Source of the DNA: Bipolaris cookei
Taxonomy: Eukaryota; Ascomycota; Dothideomycetes; Pleosporales; Pleosporaceae
Assembly: GCA_002286855.1 (NCBI GenBank)
Contig: NRSV01000020.1
Span: 186,001-250,000, forward strand
DNA: 64,000 bases
Reading direction: 5' to 3'
How positions within the stretch are numbered: position 1 is the stretch's first letter; each line of letters begins with the position of its first letter. Positions 1 through 11,500 of this stretch are shown piece by piece. Made by a program: the position numbers and the translations under genes. The notes below the pieces were generated by a model. That model was not told the DNA's origin, searched no databases, and worked only from the letters and a program-made list of their open reading frames with translations.

Positions 1-3000
1 TGAGAACAATAGACGTAAAAAATACAAAAAACAGATGTAGGCGACATAGTGAAATGTTTGTGGAGTTGAGAAATTCATCGATACATCACATAGCTTACCA
101 TTGTATTAAACCAGATGATTATTCCTATATCGTTTCCGAAATCTGGCCAAATGATTGAATGTAATGTGATATGAATATGCACATGAGGCACACTGGTATT
201 TGAAAATTCTAATTCGGAGTGTCAAGAATATGCAAGCACTCTGGAGTGGCGATAGCTTTGGAGATATATCGACATGGACCTAAGTATGGTGGGCACTATG
301 GAGTAGCGATAGCTTTGTCAATATATCAATGAGGATCCAAGTATAGTTCGGTTTGCAATGGTACAGCAGCTGGTTTACGCAGGGATAATAGCAATGACCA
401 AAGACTTATCCAAGTAGCTAGCGAAGTTCGAGTAACAAGAATTGCTGAGTGATAGTATTACCAGCATGGTGTCAAGGTGCTTGTTGTCAGTTACAGGTTA
501 TCGTGACAGCGTATGTGTGAAATACGATCATTTCTCAATATCCTCGTTCATCAACGAGGTTCGGAGTTATCAGCGCTCAAGTGTCTTAACACAAAACCAA
601 TTTGAAGCAGCAATATGGTCGGATTCCGGGTTGCGTTGGTACTTGCGGTGAAGAGCGATCTGGATAGTAGATGTATGTCCTCTGGGATCCTTGGAGCTAC
701 AAGGAGAGATGTTACCCCACACCCACGCATACGGTATCCGAAGGAACATTGCGACAGTGATCGTGATCAGTCTTGTGTATTCATATTGTGGGAGAGCAGC
801 TCTAGTGTTTGTGTTCAGAACTCTTTTCAAAGCGGTGTGTTTGTTAGCCCTTGCAATAGTCAGTCTACAATGTTTGTCTTCGAGCTCAAAGTCACACAGT
901 CGCCTAAGCTTGGCAGGTCATCGAGCCGACGCTGCCTCTAGCAAAGGGAGTTGATCAGAAACTTGAGATATAGTACGGTGGAGTATTCTCTTTTCTTTGT
1001 TAGCTCTCAGGGACGGATCCGCATTGATGGAGGTATAGGGGATGACTCTGGATAATGTCCTCTTGCCCTGGCGGGGTCAGGCCGTCTTGCTACTTGTAGA
1101 CAAAGAAAAACGAACGTATAGGAGTCATGGGCTAAACAAAGAAGCGTATTAAGCGCTATGTCGTTGTCCATGGCTATGCAAAGCGACTCATGCGAAGTAC
1201 GAAGTTTTGAAGAAGGATCAAGCAGCTGTGGTTAGTTAGTGAAGGAAGCGAGTAGAAGTGTAAATAAGGTTTCTGACGCTAAAAGTGCTGTGGGTAAGGG
1301 TGTTGTCTGTTTAGTTTGCAGCCTCGGCATAATTCAGTCTCACAAGGCAACGAATAACATAATACTGAGAAAACAAGAGGATGCGTTTAAGTCTTCTATA
1401 TTATAGTCATTGGGAAAGTGTCTGTAGGATCGTCAGCTACTACTCAGATTCGTGATGACCTGTAGCGGGTAAACCTACCAGAGCATGTACAACACAAGAC
1501 TCCTTTTCATAAGCATATTTCTGTGAGAGTCTTGGCTAGGAGATGTTGTGGGTCCTTCAGAAGGTGCAGCCGGTAAGCTCCTGGATCTCTGAACGGTGAT
1601 GCGTTGCTTGTGATGGCTTTTCTTGCAGCCCCAGGCCGAGCTCCACAATGGTTCGCTTGCACGTGCGCGAAGGATTCGGTCCGACTCAGGTGACGTCGAG
1701 CCCTGAAGCTGCGAAGCTGCATCTCTTTTGCTCCTATACTGCCTCCCAAGATGCTGAAGTCCCTCCTCCTTCTCCTCGTGCACCTGTCACGCTCTTGATG
1801 GGTGGTTGTTTTCTTTAAAGCCTGCATTGACCTTTAACACTGATATGGTTTCCCCCTCCTGAATTTTGCTCCTTACTACACTCACCACACCACGACCAGC
1901 CATCGAACTCGACAAAGACATCCGCACCGTTCCGTATTTCTCCTCTCGTACTTGTCTGAGATAAAGGGCCAAAGCGGTAAGATGCATACGGCCTTGGAGC
2001 CGCTTCTGCATTTCTTGCCGTCACGCCAACCCCTCAGGCTACAAAGCTTCGTCGTACCAATCCAACGCCAATGACAACGGTGATCTACCGATCCATCGCG
2101 GCTCATACACACTGGGGATACATGGTAGCTTTCTCAGATGCTTGCCTTCTTTTAGCAATAAGGCCTTCTGGGGCCTATTTACCCTAATGCATTATCTCAG
2201 CGCGTTCGGGTGTCCGCATCGCTGGTCCTCGCTACCAATATCGCGAGAGAGAGCAAGACCCCCGAGAAACTCAATAGAGGTAAGCAGAAGCACTCTGGAG
2301 CTTTTTTCGCACTCTCGTGTCATCTCCCGCATGCAGATGTTGCGCGGAGTTTGCACGACATCGAGACGCCCAAAGAAGCTACCATGACCTTAGGCAATGT
2401 CAGACTCTCGATTCCTCAGTCCAAGCGGCTGCGATACTCTCTTCAATAAGAGGAGTTCTTCATTGGCTCCGTACACCTATCCATCGGGGATTGAGTCCAT
2501 ACAAGCCCTAACACAGGGGAATATTCGTAGGGCTTGAAACACAGGCTTCTTACCTCGCCGTTTAGGAGGCGCAAACGCCTCTCAATCACATATGACAGGT
2601 TCAGCGGTCAATATCTACCGCTTCCCCCATAACTGAATCCATTCGGGGCTATACTCTCCACACCTTGTGTCACCTCTGAGCTTGTATGGCTTGTGCAAGC
2701 AGCCGACGGGCATCGTTGGTAGCACACGACAGCTGAACACTGTCCGCGGACAAACCCCGGCTTCGAATCGCCGACGTCAACACCACCACAACTCTTGTCT
2801 ATGATGGTATGGCCGCCCGGGTCATGCGATGCACCATTGCGAATACAATGGCTGCTCCAGGGTCGTCTGCACACAGCTAGGGATAGCCACCGATGCCCGA
2901 ATCAATCGCACCACAACATGTAGCTCTGTGTTGGAGTTGGCCTACTCGGTGTTCGCATGCACACTAGCTCCTCGGTACGGCTTCAGCATTGCCAGAGCTC

Positions 3001-6000
3001 ATCTTGGGCCAATACCAACATGAATATTGTCCCTTGGCATTGGCAGGAAGAGGCATGGATGAACATAACGGCCTTCAAATTATGCCACATGTCATTTGTG
3101 TGCCAACAAAAGATGGCGTCATACCTCATCTAGAATCGCCCATATACCAAAGGAACAAAGGCTGCGTTGCGCTCGGATGGAATTCGTGTCCCTGAAATCT
3201 GTCGATGTAGTATCATTGCAATTTTTTATTCAAGTCTTCACCTTCGGACCAGGGTCCCCGAGGCATCTACCACTTGGAAGGAGATCAGATTCGAGCTACA
3301 GAGATCTTTCTTAATATAATATTGGAAAAAGAGGCGGATTGCAATGAAGCCACTTTCAAACCCGATGAGGCCGGGCATCTCAATGGTGGATGCCAAATTA
3401 CTCTCATTCCTGGCCAAGCTTGGAGGTTTTTAGTTTGATATTTCCTTGAAGCTGGCATGGTTTTGCATCAACGTGGTTCAAATACGAGGTTTGGCTGTAG
3501 GGGAGGAAACCTTTGCAGATACCAATGTCTTTCCGGATGGTACCCACTGGCCTAGTGCGCAGGCTATCCGGGGTATTACAAAGTCTTGACAAGAGGTATC
3601 CTGATCGATTGCTGGGATAAGCCTGCTCTTTCTTTGGCTTCCACGCTCTGGATACCTCTCTTCAATCCTGGGATGATGTTAGAATACCGAAGGACCATGA
3701 TTTCGCAACCGGTCAGCTTTGGTGCCATGACAACAATACGAACCCCCTAAGACAGTACTCAATTTGTTTCTCACCTTACCAGGACAGATTCAATCGAATC
3801 AGGATCTTGTTTCTTATGGGACAAGCTCAGTTATACTTCAGCTCATTAGATGGCTCTGCGTACCTGACCGGTGGCCTAGATGGTTAGAAAAGAGCACACA
3901 ATATTTTGAGATCGAAGGCTAAGTTGCAGATTGGCTGTCTGGATCCGAGACTACAAGCGAACGCAAGTACATCAAGCTGTTCTAAATATTCTGGAAATGC
4001 TGTTTGGCTTGTCAGCGCATGCTCTCAGAAAGCCCAGATGTGTCGCCTTTTCTGATCGACTATGAAATTTTCGCAACAGTCAATTGGTCATTGTCCTTAG
4101 AGGCCAGGTGTCATCCGCTATTCTCACTGGTTTTTCGCGTCTTGTCAAAATGACGAAGGCTGGTAACAGGATATGAGGCCATGCATCGATTGCTCGGGTG
4201 CAATGCAGCAGTTTGCTCTTCGGCTGGGTGCATCTCAGGCCATTCTTCTATCCCGGACCATGTTGTGTTTGACCTTCGCCTGACGACCAGTATCTACGGA
4301 GGTGCCCCAACATGCAGAACTTCGTCACATGGTGCTGCTTCGCAGCCGTATGTTGATGTTGGCCGACAACCGGTTCTCGGCAATGAGTCGGTGGCCAAAT
4401 AAGGCGCTCTGCACGGACGGCCCAACACCCGTAGTTTCCGGATACTCCTCTGTATTACAATAGTGTGGCTCGCTGCGGTGTGTCCATGGAGATCTGGTAT
4501 TGGTATGTTCTGCTCCTCTGTAGCTCAGCGATGAGCCAGTTCGGTGTGTTTTAGGCGGAATGGTGTCTGCTCGAGCAATATGCGGATAACGGCTTATCGT
4601 CAATGTCAGTCAGGACAAAGAATATTCATGGGAAGGAACTCTCCAGCAGCGCAGCGATATTCCAGCTAGCAGTTTCGGCATGACTCTAGCTTCTGTTGTT
4701 GGACCATCGAGAGAGCCTGTTGTTCTTTGAAGAGCATATGCCCACCTCTTCCCTAAGTGGTCACTTGAGGTCAGCATTCAACGTCATCGCAAACTCGCAA
4801 TCTTAGCCCCAAGGCCATTGGGCATTTTGCAAATGTGACTCGTGATAGCGATTAACATCTACTTTGCTGTATTGCTTACTACCTTCAATATTGCAGGCGC
4901 TCTTGTACTCGTAGATGCGCGCTCACGGACCTTCGTGAGCAGAGTCTTAAACCCGGGGATGCCAGCTGAATCTGCTGTTGCTGCGAGCTATCTGGCAACT
5001 GTATGGGAGCATTTTTTCTGCAGTTCAAATCTGTGAATAGCGGGATATTATTCCCCCTGTTCATGTGCGGTTGCATGGCAAGTCCATCGGTCGTCTGCTC
5101 CTTGTTTGAGATGACGCTGCGATGAACTTGTCTTATCCTGGCAAGCCACAACGCAGCTTGGATGTTCATTGAGGTACATCTGTACGGCCGGAGGAGCTTG
5201 CAGTTGCTGTTGATGAGAAAGAGACGAGCCGATGAGGATAGAGTCGTCGAAAGGATCACGCGAAGCCGGCACGGCAACGCCGCTGGTCTTCGAACCTCGT
5301 CAGCTTTCGGTTTCAAGAATGGGAATAAGCATTTCGACATACGCCCAGTAGCTCCTATCCACCTTCGCACATCTTTGCCGTCGCGATGTCGTTGCCGGTG
5401 ATGCTGAAGATGGTCGGGTATTGGAGCGTGGGCACCGCGGGGGTCAACGACGCTCGCGATGTATGAACACCAACACTGGAGTGCATCCGCCAAACCTTAT
5501 ACGTACAAGGCACGCATACGAACCTACTTTCAGCAATGAAATGCGTAGTTAGGCTGTCTCCGTCGTAAGAGGGAATGTGTGAAAAGCATATTTGCTGTTT
5601 CCCCGCTTGTGTGTCTGCTGCGCGCTTGTGAGCGAGAAGTTTCTGATGCACCTGTTTGAATCAGAGCTCGGGGACGACAACCAAAATGCCGGCCCTTGTC
5701 TCCCCCAGACAAGCATTAGTTGCTCTATCATCCAAGTACTAGAGACAAGACAAAGGTTGCTAGTGGCAGAGGAGGCTTGCAAAATGTGGAGTGGGCGAAT
5801 ACTACGCCGCTGCAATCCAGAGACATAGTACGCTGCAGATCAGATTGTATATCATGGATTCCGACGCCCATAAGCACAATTAAGGCGAGAGGTCCTGGTA
5901 TTTGAAAAACTGGAAGAAAGAAGAAAATGGTGTCCATGTGGTACTAGTGTTGTTGGTGGCCATCGGCCAAAGGGGCCCGGACCTTGTTGTCACCTTGTTT

Positions 6001-7980
6001 GTCCCTCACTCGAAGGAACCCTTCAAAGCTCACTGGATATTACCAAGTTCAGTTTCTAAGGCTATTTATGCCGTTCTATTCCGGATCCCTCCATCAAAAA
6101 CAGTGCTGACGGGGGGTAGTTAGGAGGGTTGCAGCCCTACGACCCCTGCGGGGATGCCCTACAGCACTGGATGCCCTGTAGGAAGCCCTTCTCAGGATGA
6201 CTTTTTTTGCGGGTTCGAGCCTTGACGTATCCATTCAGTCTTCTTTTTTTGCTTCTTGGTTGTGCTGACGACACCTCCCACTGTGCCCAGAAGCAGCACA
6301 GCCACTCGGAGCTCAAGGAACAACCCCTGGCACGAGCTCTCTTGATCATTCTAGGACTTCCGGCTTTTGAAAAAACTTCTGGTTCTCTCAGCGTGATCTC
6401 TAGCAAGATAGGCGCGGTGCAGCGACTATCCACAACTTCTGGATCTTGATGCTGGTACTGCCACAGGATTCCGCTGGCAAGAAAATGGATATGCGCGAAC
6501 TACAATGCAATGTAGCCAGCAGTCATCGCTGCAACTTCAATTGCCCCTTTTATGTTTTCTTGCCGGTGGCACGCTTTGTGCTGTGGAGCTGCAGCATATT
6601 GAACCGGGATTGTGAGGTGACAACCTCATGCGATTCGAAATCCTAAGAGTTTTGGAATTACTCTTGGTTGGAGCCTCAAGTCAAACCAATCACCAGAGTT
6701 CATTCTCTCTTCTAAAAGATTATGATATTCTCCACAGGACGCTCAGCATCACCGTTGAACGCGGCTGAAGCTGCCAATCAAGATCAACGTATGCTGCCTG
6801 GTGTGGATAGAGCCCAAGGGTGCACCGACAGCGGAACATCAAAACCACGATGCAGATTGTGCCAACGCAATCATTTACAGATCCACTCGTATGGGTCATC
6901 TGAATCAGGAGGCTTAGACTGCGCGGCTGGTCGTGAAGATGTCAAGAGTCTTCGTGTTCACTTTGCTGCCCACGCGCCCCGCCATGCTCGCGCACACACA
7001 ACGCTAAGGATTCTCACTAGCTTTCTACCAACAAGGCACTTACATATATCAAAAGACTTGGGCTATGTAATGGCTCTAATTATTCTGACTTTCGCCCTCT
7101 TAAAGGGTGTGGGAATAGCCCACTCGGAAAGAACACAAGCTGACTTCCTACCACAGGGCGAACGTTCGAACTTCCGTCCAGTCGAAACCACAATCCGGAC
7201 AGACCACCATCGGGACTACTAACCTTTCGAGACAGGGAACCATTCAAGACAGCAGCCTGCAAGGCAGTAACCCATTACCAGAGAATCATCTCCCAAGCTC
7301 AGCTTGGACGGGTCCTTTTTTTTGCTCTATTTCAGGACCTTTTTACTTCATGTATACAGACTGAGAGTGTGGTGAGCCTACAGTGCTGATATGGCCTTCG
7401 TGCGAGCTTGGTTGCTTCTATGCAGCCTTTCTTTTTTTGCACCTGAGGGCAATGGTCAAAAGCTCGTCCTTGGCTGCGATGTGCCTTTTACCTCCCAGCA
7501 TCACTGGCATGCCTGCATGGTCTGAAACCACATTTGAGATCGAAATCGTATCAGGCAAAGTCTTGTTTGGTTTGTGCATGATGCGTCAAGTCAGTCGTTG
7601 CGACATACGCCTTCAACAATGGATACTGAGCTCTGGCCGCAACAAGGAAGATCACATTTGCATACGCCAAAGTTCTAATACGACTCGGTACGCTCCAACA
7701 GCTAGACGGTGGCAGCCACATAGACACCAAAAGTGCAAGTTGAAAATAGTCACATTCATATTTGTAAGTCTATTTGGCAGGCGCACATGCCTTTAAAGGT
7801 ATTTATCGCTTTCTCGCCAACGGTATCCTGAACAGCCGTGTTCTTATGTTTGGCAATCAGCGCCTGTAGTTTTAGTATACAAGAAGGCTGCGGTTGAGGA
7901 ATCATATCTCATCCTCAGCACACGCGCAAAGTCTCCCACCTTTTCGACAGCGCAAGTTGAACCACGCCTCAAGGACCTCC
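1..7980. other. Gene-poor region with no recognisable gene
   Basis: I see no recognisable gene here on either strand. Open frames are short and mostly start at non-ATG codons. The longest with a true ATG is a 166-codon frame at 6722-7222 (+). It has no domain, signal peptide or intron pattern I recognise and has a cysteine/histidine-containing start, so I do not call it a gene. A 202-codon minus-strand frame (4885-5493) is also unrecognised. The stretch probably consists of decayed sequence, in keeping with the broken gene and transposon just to its right, but apart from one tandem repeat nothing specific can be supported. Confidence 0.5.
237..350 (+). repeat. Two-copy 57-bp tandem repeat, diverged
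   Basis: Two head-to-tail copies of about 57 bp (237-293 and 294-350) share the order cact-x-tggagt-x-gcgatagcttt, then atatatc, then gga-cc-aagtat. They differ at scattered positions. No coding role is visible. Confidence 0.6.
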
Positions 7981-7989
7981 AACGCTTCC

Positions 7990-9025
7990 TTAGGTATCCT
8001 GTGCCGTTGTAGCCATCATTGGCGGCTCGTACGCAAACAGCGACGGCCCCGCCATGTGCTCATCCATGTGGTGGAGAATGCCCACCATTGAGTCTATCTC
8101 GTGGTCGAGTAGAACGAGGCGTTCGCCGGGTTTCGAGTATTCACTGAGATCGAGGTATTCATCCGCGATAAGGACCAGGCCAAGCAGAATGTGGACCGCC
8201 TTCCAAATGATGGTCATACGCTTGAGCTCCTCGATTTCGATGTCGAGGTTAAGTCAGAGTCGCTGAGTTGTTGTGCCACGGACGATCTGGATTATCATTG
8301 TCAAAATGTGCTTCTCAAGAAAGAGGTCCTCGTTGCGGAATGCAAAATTCTCTTCAGCGTGTACTCACTTGGAAACCCCTTGCCTCGTGCGTCAGTTCTC
8401 GGCTTTCCCTTTCAGCTCCCCATTCTTCCTAGTAACAAATTTGATCGATGTAGTCGACCTAGGTTGCGGAAGATGATTACCTCACGCTGCTTGGTATCGC
8501 AGCGTCGAATCTGCTCCAACTCCTTGACCTGAATCAGGTCAAGGAGCTTCTCCATTCTGACTCTCTTATCCTGATCCATCATCGTATCTGGCTATACGGT
8601 CTTCGGCTGGTGTAGAACGAGGATCGGTTTCGTGCGCGAGGTGAGGAAAATGTGCGGGATCGATGTCTGGTCTGGCACTACGACGAAATCAGTTACTCCT
8701 CTTCATGCAAGTGTACGCGTAAATCGATCTTGCGTATAGGTACACAATCTCGTTATGAGCAACTGAACAGAAATTAGGTCGAATCCAGGGGTGGTGGTGC
8801 TGTTGTATGGTAAGGCTCGGCGGTGGAAACAAGTATGAGCAAGCTGTCGGTCACTTGTGGTCGCAGGTCTGTGTCACGCACACTCACGTCGGTCAGTGAT
8901 TGAACTGCCAGTGGAGATCCAGTGTCATCACGCACGTGAAGAGCGTTATTGAGCCAAAGCAAGAAATTTATAGAGCCCCTAGGCAGTTTGGCGACTATAG
9001 CCTGTTTATCTTATATTGTAACACG
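7990..9025 (-). pseudogene. Decayed host gene fragment, unidentified
   Basis: Read on the minus strand from about 9025 down, long coherent peptide stretches are broken by single nonsense codons. The first is about 40 residues containing SINFLLWLNNALHVRDD, followed by a GTGAGT splice donor. The next contains VVVPDQTSIPHIFLTS and runs into MMDQDKRVRMEKLLDLI. The last contains EDLFLEKHILTMIIQIVRG and then a long frame with EIEELKRMTIIWKAVHILL and ADEYLDLSEYSKPGERL. The interrupting stops are TAA before DKQAIV, TAG before PDTMM and TGA after TTTQRL. All three can be made from CAA, CAG and CGA by one C-to-T change. At least two former introns are suggested by the donors and frame changes. I do not recognise the family. 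The regular codon structure and helical, charged composition argue for a former nuclear or cytosolic host protein rather than a transposon. There is no sign that it is expressed. Confidence 0.6.
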
Positions 9026-9436
9026 AGGAAAGATATATTCCGTTCCGAAGTAGACAGAGGGCCAAAGGCACCTTCACAACTGCTCGGACTCTACATACAA
9101 CATTGGAACCGCTTCTTCTTTGAAACCCCTCTCGAGACTCCAAGTTAGTTTCTCGTCAGAATTTCGCTCGACCAACGCTTTGCGTAGGTTTTGCATCGAC
9201 CTCCGCCACTAAATAAACGCTTCTTCTACAAGCTCCTTAGTTTCCTTGCCTCATGCCAAACACAAATTCAGATAGCAAAATCACTCCCCCGCATCTACAC
9301 GACGTCCATTCCGCCAGCCGTTTGTCAACATCACCAAAAACGGCATTCATCTACCTCACTACTTTCAACCATCATAAGCATATTCCTCCAGTCTCTGTTG
9401 CCGTCTAATACAACGACGTGACCTTCTGCCGCTCCA

Positions 9437-9679
9437 ATGTTCAGTGGGGATTCAGGTTATGAGATGGAGGACGAAGCTGTCCAAGCACGACTCCTTCCTT
9501 CCGCCGAACAAATTCTCGACCGACTAGAGGTAGCGCGCGAACTGGCAGACCACCAGAGAGCAAACCAGGGCGTCTACGAGTGGTTGGATGGGGTGGAAAC
9601 CCAGCCAGTAGATTCTGTCACATTTTCGCTGTGTCTGGTCAGTTCTTATAGGCTGCTGTGTTGTGATGATGTTTATTAA
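9437..9679 (+). CDS. Hypothetical protein exon, possibly cut by transposon
   Basis: An ATG-initiated 80-codon frame follows a pyrimidine-rich leader (about 9290-9430). Its first 55 residues are acidic and helical (EDEAVQARLLPSAEQILDRL), and the last 20 are unlike them. A GTCAGT donor after the SLCL codons suggests that the final residues are intron and that the real gene continued. The pogo-type transposon starts 7 bp after the stop codon. Sequence just beyond the right transposon end (11501-11800) is also open for about 100 codons, so the element may have landed in an intron of this gene. No family is recognised. It could equally be a chance frame. Confidence 0.3.
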   Translation: MFSGDSGYEMEDEAVQARLLPSAEQILDRLEVARELADHQRANQGVYEWLDGVETQPVDSVTFSLCLVSSYRLLCCDDVY

Positions 9680-9685
9680 CCAGTA

Positions 9686-9743
9686 ACGTGGTTCACAAGC
9701 GAACGGGCCACTTTCCACCGGCGCGTTAACGCAAACACAATAT
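9686..9743 (+). repeat. Left terminal inverted repeat of pogo-type element
   Basis: The repeat starts directly after TA at 9684-9685 with ACGTGGTTCACAAGCGA. It matches the reverse complement of 11441-11498 with about four mismatches. Confidence 0.9.
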
Positions 9744-9785
9744 CACGCACTTTCATCAGTTAATCAACTATTATAGTACATTGAA

Positions 9786-11435
9786 TTACTTGTTAGAACT
9801 ATCGCTATCGCTAGCACTATCTATTTCAACTGCACAGGTACGATCGTTGTGTCCAGTCTGCTTGCAACGCCCGCACCGCCTCTGCCTTCGCACCCTCTTA
9901 GATGCGCTCTCACCATCGCCATGACTACTACTCGCTTGCTCAGCTAATACTTCTTGTACCTTGCCAACAGTAAGAGTCTCTTCTGTCTATACGTGTCGCC
10001 GCTTGCGGCCCTTTTGCTTATTTGCTACATCTAGAGCCTCTTGAAAGGTAGTCATCTTCTCTATCATAAGCACTATCTTATATATCATTTGTTGAACCCC
10101 TTTGCTTAACTACGCAACTTTCTCATAAAGGGAACTTGCAGAAGACTTAGGACAGTTTCTTACTCTCTGTAGAACAAGAGTACTTTGAGCCTCAACTTCG
10201 CGGGCGTTGCGCGGCGTCTGCGCTTCCCAGGCGCCTACCCGTTGCGGTGATTGTTTTGGTGTCTGCACCACCACATCAAGCTTCAATAACACTGCCTGTG
10301 GGTTATGTGGGACTATACCAGCGCCTCTGAAGCCAGCTTGTATATTTTCCTTCGTAAACGACTGCTCAAAAGCAGCCTTAAAGGCTAGTAAGAAGGTCTC
10401 CTTGCTGATATGGTGTGTGCGGTTGCGTGCCAAGCCTGAAACTGCATCGCCATACTTGCGCTTTAACGGCGCGAAACAGGCGACATCAAGAGGCTATAAC
10501 AGGTGAGACGAGTTTGTAGGCATACAGAGAAGAATAGTATTCTTCTTCTTCTGGCAAAGGCCTTGAAAGTCAACCAAGCAGTGGCTCCCATGGCCATCGA
10601 TAATAAGCAGTCGATGCCTACCCATAGTATAGCTCTTTGTATAGGTATCAAAGTGCTCTAACCATGCAAGAGCAGGCTAATTGTTCGTCTAGCCATTAGG
10701 ACTAACTTCAAGAACCTAGTTAGTAGGTAGATCCTCAAACCAGACGTCGATAAGCACCTTGCCTACAAAGATAACGAAGAGTAGTAGCCGGCGACCTAAA
10801 GCGCCCACGCCTTGGATTACAGTAATCCATTCCCGGTTGCCTAGCTGTATCCGTTTCTTTTTGCCAGATCCTTCTGAGGCTGTGATAACTAACTGCGATG
10901 AAATCTTGCACATCATAAAGCCAGTCTCACCAAAGTTATAGACATCGTCGTCCACAATATCCCACTTCTGCTTCGTCGCCTCGACTAGATCAAATCAGCG
11001 CTGGATAGCTGCTGAGTCTTCGCAGGCAGCTCGCTGGTGATCATAAGGACGGGTCTAGCGCGTACGGAGCTCAGGAGTTCGCTTAACAAAGTTGTCAACC
11101 CAGTTCTTGCCAACAGGGTTGCTAGCGCGCTCATGCAAGAGTTTATCAGCCATTGCTCGAACGTCAGCCTTTGTAGGCGCAAATTCTCGCGTAGACTCTT
11201 CAAGAATACGCTCAACTATAGCCTCCTCTTCCAGCTTACTCAGGCGCTTTGAATTCGCTTCACAGTCGCGTCGGAGGTGTGTTCCAGCGTCTCTACGCTA
11301 GAGTGTTGTTCGTGGGACGTTGTAGATAGAGGCAGCACATCTTTGGCTTTTAACATGTTGAGATTTAAAACCAAAAAGGGCAAGCTGGAGATCTGCTCTA
11401 GTATAGGCAGTTTGAGTATTGCGTTGTTGAGACAT
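9786..11435 (-). pseudogene. Pogo-type transposase, full length with nine nonsense codons
   Basis: From ATG at 11435 a single frame of 549 codons runs to TAA at 9786 without any indel. In order it contains a psq-type helix-turn-helix (DLQLALFGFKS...SIYNVPRTTL), a CENPB/tigger-type DNA-binding region (VRAMADKLLHERA...VGKNWVDNFVKR) and a DDE nuclease core (DDVYNF-G-ETGF, then IDGHGSHCLVDF and PLDVACFAPLK). A long helical tail ends in a zinc knuckle (CGRCKQTGHNDRTC) and an acidic Ser-Asp end. Nine internal stops occur: eight TAG and one TGA. The TAGs sit where Gln (CAG) or Trp (TGG) fits the family, for example LL-stop-PLDV and N-stop-VLEV. The first catalytic Asp is Gly (NFGETGF instead of NFDETGF). 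This is nonfunctional and the pattern is that of RIP. Confidence 0.85.
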
Positions 11436-11440
11436 CACGC

Positions 11441-11498
11441 GTTATTGTGTTGGCGTCGACGCGCCGGTGGAAAGTGGCCCGCTCGCTTGTGAACCACG
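11441..11498 (-). repeat. Right terminal inverted repeat of pogo-type element
   Basis: The repeat ends in TCGCTTGTGAACCACGT and is followed by TA at 11499-11500. It is the inverted partner of the repeat at 9686-9743. Confidence 0.9.
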
Positions 11499-11500
11499 TT

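Larger units (their letters stand above)
9686..11498 (-). mobile_element. Fot1/pogo-type (Tc1/mariner superfamily) DNA transposon, 1813 bp
   Basis: The element is bounded by near-perfect inverted repeats of about 58 bp (outer ends ACGTGGTTCACAAGCGA) and flanked on both sides by TA, the target duplication of Tc1/mariner/pogo elements. It holds a single transposase-length frame on the minus strand. The 1.8-kb size is usual for the fungal Fot1 family. The two inverted repeats differ at only about four positions, and in each case the left copy has A or T where the right has G or C (read in the same orientation). That is consistent with transition mutation of one end. The copy is structurally complete but cannot make protein because of nonsense codons. 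Confidence 0.9.

Noticed and set aside
2745..2780. B-box-like GGCTTCGAATCGCC suggesting a tRNA
   Set aside because: No acceptor-stem pairing or A box at the right distance.
3440..4402. Long plus-strand frame with fewer stops than expected (contains VGEETFADTNVFPDGTHWPS)
   Set aside because: It still has about nine stops in 320 codons and no recognisable motif, so it is not clearly above chance.
4885..5493. 202-codon minus-strand open frame
   Set aside because: Low-complexity composition, no domain, no splice or promoter support.
6195..6230. B-box-like GGGTTCGAGCC suggesting a tRNA
   Set aside because: No A box or cloverleaf could be built around it.
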